From Rhizoclosmatium globosum (lineage: Eukaryota; Chytridiomycota; Chytridiomycetes; Chytridiales; Chytriomycetaceae): a stretch of DNA of 14,334 nt. How positions within the stretch are numbered: position 1 is the stretch's first letter; every line of letters starts with the position of its first letter. Of the stretch, positions 7,030 to 14,334 are shown in pieces. The position numbers were made by a program, and so were the translations under genes. The DNA is taken from NCBI GenBank assembly GCA_002104985.1, contig MCGO01000410.1, positions 1 to 14,334 on the forward strand, given 5' to 3'. The notes beneath the pieces are model-generated. The model did not search any database. It had not been told where the DNA came from and was given only the letters and a program-made list of their open reading frames with translations.

Positions 7030-9499
7030 TCGAGCCATTGAAACAGGTCTTACGTTCAACAACAAAGTTCAAATTGGTGTTTCAAAAGCCATTGTTTTAG
7101 GCATTGTATGTTCGTCTGAAGGTCGTTATATTAATCCTTCAAAGTTGGATGTTATGGCTCGATATCCAGTCCCAAAAGGTGTTGATAAATTACGTTCTAT
7201 GTTACAAATGTGTCAGTTCTATCGTATGTACATTCCTCGATTCTCACATATTACATGTCCACTTTTCGAACTTCTGCGGAAAGGTGTAACTTGGTATTGG
7301 GGATTTGAACAACAGGAGGCGTTTGAAGCACTCAAAACAGCCATGTTAACAGCTCCTGTACGTATCAACCTCAATTATGATGCTTTTGATTTAAGACCAC
7401 CAATCTTGTACTTTGATGCGAGCGGTAAAGCTAACTGTCAGATTTTGGGTCAAGAAAATGAGAATAGGAAGTTCCAACCGTCTCATAATTTTGGTTCTAT
7501 TTGGTCTAAAGAACAACGTGAGTGGTCAATTCCAAAGTTAGAACTTGAGTCATGCTGTTTGGGTTTGATGCGCGCTCAACCTCAGATCTGTCTTGCACCA
7601 AAAGTAGTACTTCGTGGGGACGCAAGCTATATTCGTGGAATGCTCAATAATCCTGCAAATATTGATATTCATATGAAGCGAAGTATTGCGTATATTCACC
7701 AGTTTCCAATCAGCTTTGAATTTGTTCGTACTGATAAGAATCTTGCCGATGCTATGTCAAGAATGTATGATAAGTCTGTGGATGAAGAAGAAAATGATAA
7801 TGCGGAGTTAGATAATGCTATTGATGCAGCATTGGATGCAGCCATGGTTTATTGTAGAATCAATGTCCGAGCCGCAACGTTACGGGAAACCTATGACGAG
7901 GACAATGATTTGAAACATGTGGCTAAATATTTAGATGAGCAAGTATTTTCAGACGAGTTAACTGCAAAGCAAATCCAGCGACTCTGCAAGATGGCTGCTC
8001 AGTTCTATTTACGAAATGGTGTGCTTTACAAGAGGTCTGAAGACTCTTTTCCGAAACAAGTTATTACTAGACGTATCACTCAGCTGGAATTAATTCGAGA
8101 TGCGCATGACGAAGGTCACTTTGCTTTTGAGGCGACGTATCTTAAGTTGAAGCTCCGGTTTTGGTGGAAGTCTCTTCGGAAGGATGTTTATGAGTACTGT
8201 AAAAGATGTGACACATGTCAACGTTCAAGATTTGATCAAGAGAAAGAAAAGTTAAATCCGTCGCAAACTCCTTCGTCTGTGTGGCTTGTTTGGTACGGTG
8301 ATTGGGTTACAATGCCAGTCACTGGAAACGGTTATATTAATCTTTGGCACATGACTGAAGGTATCAGCGGATGGGTTGAGGCGAAAGGTTTTAAGTTACA
8401 AAATTGGGAGAGTTCATTGGACTGGACTATCAAGAATGTATTCCATCGTTTTGGTTTGCCGTCTAGATTATTCTTTGACCAGTCAACAATGTCTTCAAAG
8501 AAAGCGAGAGAAGTCTATGATTGTTATCACATTGATATATCACTAATTGCACCTCATAATCACAAAGGGCTTGGACCAGGGGAACGTCGTCATGCTCCGT
8601 TGGTCGCTGCTATTGCGAGAGGTTGTCGTGATAATCCAAAGAAATGGGTCGACCGTTTGTCGTCCTTCTGTTTTGCTACAAATATTACTACAAGTTTCAG
8701 ACGAGAGTCTGCTTATTATATTGGCTTTGGACAGGAACCAGTCTTACATTTAGATCTGGAATTCAGTTCATTTGCTGTTGTTAACTTCAAAGAAACCATG
8801 ACATTGCATGAATTAATTGCTGCAAGAGAAAGAGTGTTGGACTGCAGAGCATCAGATTTACTTCAAATCAAACAACAAATCGAGCGTGACAGACAACGTG
8901 GTGCCGAATATTATAATGAAAAATACAGAAAACAAATTCGTGAGAAAAGGCTTTGTGTCGGGGATCCAGTATTAGTGTTTGACTCGAATTTACATGATCA
9001 ACACCGTCGAAAATTGAAAGACGCCTGGTTTGGACCGTATATTATTGCTGAAGTACTTGAGGGTGCTTATATCTTGCGTGAATTTGATGGACGACTACGT
9101 CGACGTCCTGTTTCTGGTGATCGTTTGAAGTTATGGTATCCGCCGATGGTCTTCAATATTGATACATTGTTCCTGAATGAAGAAATTGATGCTGAGTCTC
9201 AAGATTCTATCTTTGCTAGTATATTGTCTGCTAAAATTATGGATCCTTTTGAGGATTTGGATGACTTCAGTGATTTACAGTTTGTCAACCAAATCCAGTT
9301 TCAAGAAAATGTTAGTATAAGGCTCAACCATATTATCTCCGCGTCAGGGGGCGACGCGACGTTGCCACTTGGCTCAAAGGAACTGTTACAAGCTTCGAAT
9401 AAACAATCGACTATCGGTAATACCAAGTCGAATAATTCTCACCTTGTTTTGATGGGTGCGTGCTCAGGCGCGTGTTCGTCCAATTTGGACCGTACGTAA
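7022..9499 (+). CDS. pol: Pol: RT C-terminus, RNase H, integrase with GPY/F module
   Basis: An 825-codon open frame with no break. Residues 1-115 are the RT thumb/connection (VLGIV, KLRSMLQMCQFYRMYIPRFS). RNase H follows with Asp132 (YFDAS), Glu174 (KLELES), Asp200 (RGDASYI) and Asp243 (NLADAMSRM), a complete catalytic set. The integrase zinc site is His362-x3-His366 with Cys396-x2-Cys399. The DDE core has Asp427 (YGDW), Asp486 (FFDQS) and Glu521 (GPGERR), with 34 residues between the last two against the usual 35. A GPY/F module lies near 665-705 (WFGPYIIAEV). The acidic tail after about 715 has no recognisable domain, and no chromodomain is seen. The last 38 codons and the stop lie inside the 3' LTR. 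The listed start is only where the frame opens, not a real initiation site. Confidence 0.92.
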   Translation: MCDRAIETGLTFNNKVQIGVSKAIVLGIVCSSEGRYINPSKLDVMARYPVPKGVDKLRSMLQMCQFYRMYIPRFSHITCPLFELLRKGVTWYWGFEQQEAFEALKTAMLTAPVRINLNYDAFDLRPPILYFDASGKANCQILGQENENRKFQPSHNFGSIWSKEQREWSIPKLELESCCLGLMRAQPQICLAPKVVLRGDASYIRGMLNNPANIDIHMKRSIAYIHQFPISFEFVRTDKNLADAMSRMYDKSVDEEENDNAELDNAIDAALDAAMVYCRINVRAATLRETYDEDNDLKHVAKYLDEQVFSDELTAKQIQRLCKMAAQFYLRNGVLYKRSEDSFPKQVITRRITQLELIRDAHDEGHFAFEATYLKLKLRFWWKSLRKDVYEYCKRCDTCQRSRFDQEKEKLNPSQTPSSVWLVWYGDWVTMPVTGNGYINLWHMTEGISGWVEAKGFKLQNWESSLDWTIKNVFHRFGLPSRLFFDQSTMSSKKAREVYDCYHIDISLIAPHNHKGLGPGERRHAPLVAAIARGCRDNPKKWVDRLSSFCFATNITTSFRRESAYYIGFGQEPVLHLDLEFSSFAVVNFKETMTLHELIAARERVLDCRASDLLQIKQQIERDRQRGAEYYNEKYRKQIREKRLCVGDPVLVFDSNLHDQHRRKLKDAWFGPYIIAEVLEGAYILREFDGRLRRRPVSGDRLKLWYPPMVFNIDTLFLNEEIDAESQDSIFASILSAKIMDPFEDLDDFSDLQFVNQIQFQENVSIRLNHIISASGGDATLPLGSKELLQASNKQSTIGNTKSNNSHLVLMGACSGACSSNLDRT
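9376..9382 (+). promoter_or_regulatory. Weak polypurine tract before the 3' LTR
   Basis: AAAGGAA followed by one C precedes the TG of the 3' LTR. Polypurine tracts prime plus-strand DNA synthesis and sit directly upstream of the 3' LTR. Seven purines is short for the role, and the tract is also part of the pol reading frame. Confidence 0.4.
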
Positions 9500-10875
9500 G
9501 GGATAATGGGGAATTGTCGGGATTTTCTTCTTTGTTGCTTTTCCCGTTTTCCCCTTTCTTTTTTTTCTTTCTTCGAAGTTATTGCAGTTTCTTATCTTAA
9601 GCGTTGCGCTGCTCTTAATTAGGTGGAGTGTTGTTCATTGGGTTCTTGTTTCCTTATCGGCGTTTTTCTTATTCGTTGCGATCCTCAGGTTTCTCCCTCT
9701 CATTCAATACACCACTGCTCCGAGTTTAAGTTCGCTGACTCGACTAAAAGGTGTGATTTTGAGGGTTCATTATGAAACTGATGGACTGGGAACGTTAGGT
9801 GTTTATTGATTTGAGTTGCCGTTGGAAACAAATTGGACTGAACGCGTTATACCTTATTAAGGTGGAGTTTTGGCGGTCTTATACTCTTATCAGTTTCTTA
9901 TCTTTCTTTATACCTTTGGTTTTCCAGGTTCTACACTCTCTCCCATTTACTGCTCCCCTTTACACGTTGTTAACGTCAAACTTCGTGCACAAAAGGTATG
10001 AGACAGTGAGAGTGTTGAACATCTCTGATTGGTGGAGCGTCACTAGGTTAGAAGCTTCGGCTTGTTATATTATTGCTCCCCTCTCAACTTACACAAACAC
10101 AATCAAACCAAAAGGTATTTTCGTTTAATAAATTGGAAGTTATTGCAGTTTCTTATCTTAAGCGTTGCGCTGCTCTTAATTAGGTTTCTCCCTCTCATTC
10201 AATACACCACTGCTCCGAGTTTAAGTTCGCTGACTCGACTAAAAGGTGTTTATTGATTTGAGTTGCCGTTGGAAACAAATTGGACTGAACGCGTTATACC
10301 TTATTAAGGTTCTACACTCTCTCCCATTTACTGCTCCCCTTTACACGTTGTTAACGTCAAACTTCGTGCACAAAAGGTTAGAAGCTTCGGCTTGTTATAT
10401 TATTGCTCCCCTCTCAACTTACACAAACACAATCAAACCAAAAGGTTTCTCCCTCTCATTCAATACACCACTGCTCCGAGTTTAAGTTCGCTGACTCGAC
10501 TAAAAGGTTCTACACTCTCTCCCATTTACTGCTCCCCTTTACACGTTGTTAACGTCAAACTTCGTGCACAAAAGGTTTCTCCCTCTCATTCAATACACCA
10601 CTGCTCCGAGTTTAAGTTCGCTGACTCGACTAAAAGGTTTCTCCCTCTCATTCAATACACCACTGCTCCGAGTTTAAGTTCGCTGACTCGACTAAAAGAA
10701 TTAGGAACGCCAACACATCATTGCCCATCTTAACCCATTGCTAGTCGTCATACTACCATTGGGAACAATAGAAATCGAATCTATTTTTATTATATACAAG
10801 CATCAACGGCTACAGTTGACAAGTTAAATTTATTATTTACATCTATCTATTCGTACTCGTTGGTTGCTTGTTACA
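9384..10875 (+). repeat. 3' long terminal repeat (1492 bp)
   Basis: This is the fuller of the two LTR copies. Layout: a leader of 239 bp (9384-9622) that carries the pol stop codon (9497-9499) and a CT-rich tract (9523-9573), then the module array 9623-10698, then a 177-bp unique tail with TATATA at 10791-10796. It ends TTACA, directly followed by the target-site copy CATG. Confidence 0.94.
9623..10698 (+). repeat. Array of 17 GT...AG modules in decimating order (3' LTR)
   Basis: Modules numbered by first appearance: 1 (9623-9688, 66 bp), 2 (9689-9750, 62), 3 (9751-9798, 48), 4 (9799-9861, 63), 5 (9862-9927, 66), 6 (9928-9995, 68), 7 (9996-10046, 51), 8 (10047-10114, 68), 9 (10115-10183, 69). 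Then come 2 (10184-10245), 4 (10246-10308), 6 (10309-10376), 8 (10377-10444); then 2 (10445-10506), 6 (10507-10574); then 2 (10575-10636) and 2 (10637-10698). Every module starts GT and ends AG, so all 17 left borders read AG|GT, and I see no AGGT inside a module. Repeated copies are identical by eye. Odd modules look intron-like: 3 and 7 contain CTGAT before the AG, and 5 ends with a pyrimidine-rich run and CAG. The last 48 bp of module 9 (10136-10183) repeat 9575-9622. No convincing coding frame runs through the array. Confidence 0.95.
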
Positions 10876-10879
10876 CATG
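10876..10879. repeat. Right target-site duplication
   Basis: CATG follows the 3' LTR directly and matches 1608-1611. The match extends two bases leftward into the LTR end (CACATG), so the exact boundary is ambiguous by up to two bases. Confidence 0.75.
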
Positions 10880-11160
10880 GCGACCTCATCACCTCCTCCA
10901 ATCCAACGGCAACACAAACCACGGCTTTTCCATCAGTGAATACGCAAGCGCAACGTCCTGAGAGTTCGCCAGATGTTCGTGTAGTTCCAATCTCACCCAG
11001 AATAGTTCAACCATCAAGACAGATCAGTCAGCAAACTCTTTACAGTCAAATACACCACTGGCTCGCAACCCATTCTGTCCAAGATCCAAATACAGCCGAA
11101 AGCGATAGCAACCCAGAAGGGAACTTGCCTATAACAGCCCCAAACCGGAAATGGATCTAG
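10880..11160 (+). other. Pro/Ser/Thr/Gln-rich open frame, possibly part of a gene split by the insertion
   Basis: A plus-strand frame runs from the LTR border to a TAG at 11158-11160. Its content is rich in Pro, Ser, Thr and Gln (TATQTTAFPSVNTQAQRPES) with no recognised domain. Its only in-window starts lie in the LTR (from 10864). If the element is removed, the same frame continues leftward to about 1581. This fits a disrupted coding exon, but a chance open frame is not excluded. Confidence 0.3.
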
Positions 11161-11555
11161 GAAATCAATGCTATTTTCAAATAGCAGAGAAGTATTGCGG
11201 ATTGTTCCAATATATTCAGGAATGCAAGTACTGATGGTCTTGCAATGAGGATGATGATCAATTACATAAGAGTGCTTAACCGCAACTCAGATAAGGGAAT
11301 GCGAATCAAACTCCAGAATGTAAACAGTCTCGAGAAATGCAACAAGTGGTTGGATGAGAGTTCAGATGTGAGGAATGAGGAAGAAGATCAATTACAGAGG
11401 AGGAGCGAAGGAACTGTGACTTTGGTTCCTGGGACTCTGACTCGACCTTGATTATAACAAACTGGATCAACTCATATAATTTTTTCAGCATTCTGACAAA
11501 AAGAAACTTTGATAAGGTATCTTGAAGGATTCAAACTTTTAAACAGCAACTGTTT
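11161..11555. other. Unassigned stretch with an imperfect 23-bp direct repeat
   Basis: No gene is recognised. A 68-codon plus-strand frame (11245-11451) has no known motif. Near-copies of one segment occur at about 11244-11266 and 11374-11396 (TGAGGA..GA..GATCAATTACA), about 130 bp apart. The region also contains the 3' flank of the minus-strand gene ending at 11556. Confidence 0.35.
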
Positions 11556-14334
11556 TCAAAAGAGATGGAAAGACAAAAGGATAAAGACGTAGGAAATAGG
11601 AGTCAAGATGGTTGTGTCAGACTTTTTAACAGTTGTAGTCGCAGCAGCGTTTCCGGCATCGGCGCGTGTAATTGTCGTAGACGCGACACTAACAGCTGTC
11701 TTGGAGGTCGCGGTGATGCTGGTTGTTCCCGGCAAAATGACTGGTTGCCCAACGATGGGTGCATTACTTGGAACCACGCCAATAACTGTGCCTACAGAAT
11801 CAGACTGGCCACTTCCTGGTTGATTATTTCCAGAACCAATAGTTTGTACTGGTTGCTGTGCTGGTTGTGGCAATTGACTCGTCGCGGGTATGGCAGTAGG
11901 TCCTTGCGCTTGATTCACAAGAATGTCAGAGCCTCCATTCAAAAGCGCTGCAGCACCTGGAGATTTCGGTCTTGTATCGGTTGCAACGGGTTGCAACTGA
12001 GAAACGTCGCCATTCGAGGTAACGCCTCCAGGAGCCTGTACGCCCCCATTACCAGATGTGCTTCCTGTACCGTCAGCAAGACTTCCTGCACCTGTTGTAG
12101 ATTTTACTTGCTGATTTCCGGATCCACTGTTTGAATTTTGATTTTGAGAATCTTGATTATTCGTATTCTGATTTTGGGAGCCTTGACCGTTTCCATTTTG
12201 ATCTTGAGCGCCCTGACTATTCCCAATCGCCGAAGTAGGTGCAGGAATACGAGGGCCAGTACTTGGAACAACGACGCCTCCTCCCTCTCCTCCATTATTC
12301 AAAGAAAGTCCCGACGCTGTAGTAACCACACCACCACCACCACCACCACCACCACCTATAGGAGATGCTTTACACGTCTGCCCATCATAGCCACTCCCCG
12401 GAATCTTTGTCAAATCAACTTCAGGATACTTCAAATGTGCCGTCACATTTCCGTTACATCCGTTCCCATTAACAACAGAGCCTTCACATAAATCGTACTT
12501 CATATGCGCAATCACAGGTCCACATCCGTCGTAACTGATTTGAGGTGTAGAGTCGAGTGTGATAACGTCACGACGCCGTGCTAATACATCCGTCATAAAG
12601 ATTGGGTATGGGATACCAGCGAGTGTGCGGCCGTTGACGTCTGTGACAGAGTACTTGAAGTGGAGGACGTGTTGAGTTGCTGTTTCGTTGAATGTGAATG
12701 TGAGGGTTCTGTTGATGGCTGTGACGGATGGTGTGGGTTGGATGTATCGGGTGCAGAGGTCTTCGAAGAGGAGGGCGAATTCTTTGGCGAGGCTTACGCC
12801 TGAGATTCCGCGGGTGTTGCAGCTTGGTTGGTTCGCGGCGCAGTTTGTGTAGGAGGTGAGGTTTGTGGGGGTGACTAATTGACAGGTTGAGTTCAAGGTG
12901 TTGATGGACGCGCCATATTTGAATGTGGCGAAGTTGGGAATCTGCAGATTGTGATCAGTATGAGGTTTTAACATGGATAAAACACTTACTAATGATTCGC
13001 AGGGACTCGCACAAGCTGGCAATACAGTATCAACAATCAAAGTCGCATTATTGACAAAGTCTTGATCGGTAAGAGCGGGTCGAGTTGCATTGACCAAAGG
13101 TCTACCTGTAACAGTTGTTGGAATCGGAACTGGGAATCGAGGATCATTTAGTGGTGTGGTAAGAGCGAAAAGAGGCGATACTCCGTTGATGATGTTTGTG
13201 GCTACTCCCGGAGCTCGCTTCTTCCCAGAAGAGGAGACAGCCAAATTCAAATTGACTAAAGAAGTATGTGCCGTGTTGATACTGATGACCACGTTCGAGT
13301 TGTTTGATAGTAATTGCATGCTGACCCATTCCGAATCAATGGCTACTTCAAGGGGTAAAAACAGTTGGAGAGCGCTCGCGTTATAGGTTGTCAAAATTCC
13401 TTGACGCGAAGAAGACGTGACAACGTTATTAATCTGGAAGTTAATTAGAGAAGCGAACGAAAAAAATAATTGACTTACGGAATACTGAGAGAAAGAAAAG
13501 ACATATACAGCCCGTTCTGACCAAACGGCGTTGACGCATTCAGTGGAACAGCAGCGAAACTGAACGTCTGACTCGGGTACAAACTTCCAATCATGAGCCC
13601 CAGAGACTGAGTCAGTGACAGAGGATCCACTTTGTACAATGCATTTTTGAGTAGGGCTGTGGTGCTATCAACAACTCGTTGAGCAGCTGCAGCGTCGATT
13701 GGAAGAAGCGGGTTGTACGGAGGAATGGCGCCGGCAGCCATTTGGTTCGCGATATCATCTGCAGAAAACACGCTTGGAATGGAAACTGGCAATGTAGTTG
13801 TGGTTACTAAGGGTGTCGACGTTAATGAGGATGCGGGTACGAGCAATGTTGAGAAAGAGGTTGAAGTAGTTGGTGTTAGCAGGGTAAATGAGGCTGAGGA
13901 AGGAGTTGTGAATGAAATTTCGGTGGATGTTGTCGCATTATTTGAAGCTGATGTTGAAATCGAGGAAGCTGTTACAGAAAAACTAGGCTTACTAGTTGTT
14001 GTGGCTGTGGTCAAGGAATTAATGGTTTGGGTTTTTGTAATGGTTGTTGTAGTTGACGAAGTGACCGTCGTCTGGGTTGTCTGCGTTGTTCCTGTAGTAA
14101 TGGTTGTTCCGCTAGTAGCAGATGTTCCAGTTGTTTGAGTAGTTCCGGTTGTCGCCGTTGGACCAAGAGTTCCAGTCGTGGTGGTGGCCGTAGTATAACT
14201 GGTTCCAGTAGTTGTCGTTGTTTCGGTTCTTGCGGTTGTATCGGTCATATGTGTCGTTGCGTTGTTACCGTCGTATCAGTTGTTGATGTTGTTAACGTGG
14301 ATTGTGTTGTCAACGTTGTCATGGTGGTGATTCC
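11556..14334 (-). CDS. Large Thr/Ser-rich mucin-like surface protein, partial (5' end outside the window)
   Basis: Two long minus-strand frames (14248-13475 and 13394-11556) belong together, joined by an intron near 13434-13478; both extend slightly at that junction. The N-terminal part seen is a Thr/Ser repeat region (TTTTTGTSYTTATTTTGT type), expected to be O-glycosylated. It is followed by a more ordered segment (about 13770-13480) and a Cys-containing segment with N-glycosylation sites (13430-12365). Next comes a poly-Gly run, a Gln/Asn-rich repeat, a Gly/Ser/Pro/Thr-rich stalk and a hydrophobic C-terminus (SYVFILLSFHLF) that suits a GPI-anchor signal or membrane tail. A 48-nt GT-AG intron (12942-12989) is likely inside. 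The family is not recognised. The Thr-rich frame shifts by one base near 14255-14270, and the main intron junction is one base out of phase, so indels or an unrecognised splice site are possible. Confidence 0.7.
12125..12225 (-). repeat. Gln/Asn-rich repeat in the surface protein
   Basis: Short imperfect repeats encode variations of GSQNQN (GAQDQN, GSQNQN, DSQNQN) separated by N/G-rich spacers. They form a low-complexity part of the stalk, and the underlying DNA repeats are imperfect and about 30 bp apart. Confidence 0.7.
12331..12356. repeat. (CCA) microsatellite encoding poly-Gly on the minus strand
   Basis: Eight CCA units plus CC. In the minus-strand protein this gives a run of nine glycines between the Cys-containing segment and the Gly/Ser-rich stalk, a likely flexible hinge and a site prone to length change. 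Confidence 0.9.
12942..12989 (-). other. Probable 48-nt intron, length divisible by three
   Basis: On the minus strand the segment starts GTAAGT and ends CTGCAG, with CTGAT as a possible branch site. It has no stop in frame, so the reading frame is open with or without it. Its size matches the other short introns in the window. Confidence 0.6.
13434..13478 (-). other. Probable 45-nt intron joining the two exons of the surface-protein gene
   Basis: On the minus strand the donor is GTAAGT at 13478 and the acceptor TTCCAG ends at 13434, with CTAAT as a branch-site candidate and a pyrimidine-rich middle. Joining at these sites leaves the downstream frame one base off, so either another site pair is used or a base is wrong nearby. 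Confidence 0.5.

Larger units (their letters stand above)
1612..10875 (+). mobile_element. Ty3/gypsy-like LTR retrotransposon with an added EEP endonuclease domain
   Basis: The element runs from TGTTACA at 1612 to TTACA at 10875, giving TG...CA termini and two long direct repeats (1612-3074, 9384-10875). CATG lies on both outer sides. The internal region encodes Gag, protease, EEP nuclease, RT, RNase H and integrase in that order. Integrase after RT-RNase H places it with Ty3/gypsy rather than Ty1/copia, and the RT/RNase H style resembles fungal gypsy elements. Gag through RT is interrupted by about eleven frame changes, while the EEP block and everything after 7022 are open. The LTRs show no substitutions, which suggests a recent insertion. 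No chromodomain or env-like gene is seen. Autonomy of this copy is doubtful if the frame changes are real. Confidence 0.93.

Noticed and set aside
9160..9383. Chromodomain or env-like gene after the integrase
   Set aside because: The tail is acidic without chromodomain aromatic residues, and there is no signal peptide or transmembrane segment before the LTR.
9623..10698. Array read as an ordinary minisatellite or a CRISPR array
   Set aside because: The units are of several unrelated sequences in an ordered subset pattern, with no constant repeat alternating with unique spacers.
11565..12134. Plus-strand 189-codon frame
   Set aside because: It is a shadow of the minus-strand surface-protein exon, rich in Arg/Cys/Ser with no motif.
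13713..14138. Plus-strand 141-codon Val-rich frame
   Set aside because: It is the reverse complement of the Thr/Ser-rich coding region on the minus strand.

Overview
The window looks like nuclear DNA of a fungus, most likely a zoosporic (chytrid-type) one. Supporting signs are short GT-AG introns of about 42-61 nt, a secreted plant-like LRR protein, a Thr/Ser-rich surface protein, and a fungal-type Ty3/gypsy retrotransposon. The clade is an inference from style, not from a marker gene.

Layout: 49-1394 (minus) is a six-exon gene for a secreted, Cys-rich LRR protein. 1612-10875 (plus) is one LTR retrotransposon flanked by a CATG duplication (CACATG if the ambiguous bases are counted). Between 10880 and 11555 lie a Pro/Ser/Thr/Gln-rich open frame and unassigned sequence. 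From 11556 past the right edge (minus) runs a large mucin-like surface protein with a hydrophobic C-terminus.

The retrotransposon carries Gag, retropepsin-like protease, an exonuclease III/AP-endonuclease-like (EEP) domain, reverse transcriptase, RNase H and a DDE integrase with a GPY/F module, in that order. The EEP domain between protease and RT has all the expected catalytic residues, and I know of no described LTR retrotransposon with this arrangement. Gag, protease and RT are broken by about eleven frame changes; the EEP domain and the RNase H-integrase part are open.

The other striking object is inside each LTR: 17 modules of 48-69 bp, every one beginning with GT and ending with AG. 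Numbering them by first appearance, the order is 1-2-3-4-5-6-7-8-9, then 2-4-6-8, then 2-6, then 2, then 2. Each series is the previous one with alternate modules removed exactly between AG|GT borders, which is what splicing would produce. The second series also repeats the 48 bp before module 1, starting right after a CT-rich tract, as a spliced cDNA would. All repeated modules are identical in the 3' LTR.

The two LTRs differ by 29 bases, all absent from the 5' copy, with no substitution found. Together with mostly -1-type frame changes in 3100-7020 and none in 7022-9499, this suggests either consensus deletions in the assembly or a peculiar deletion-only decay of the left half.
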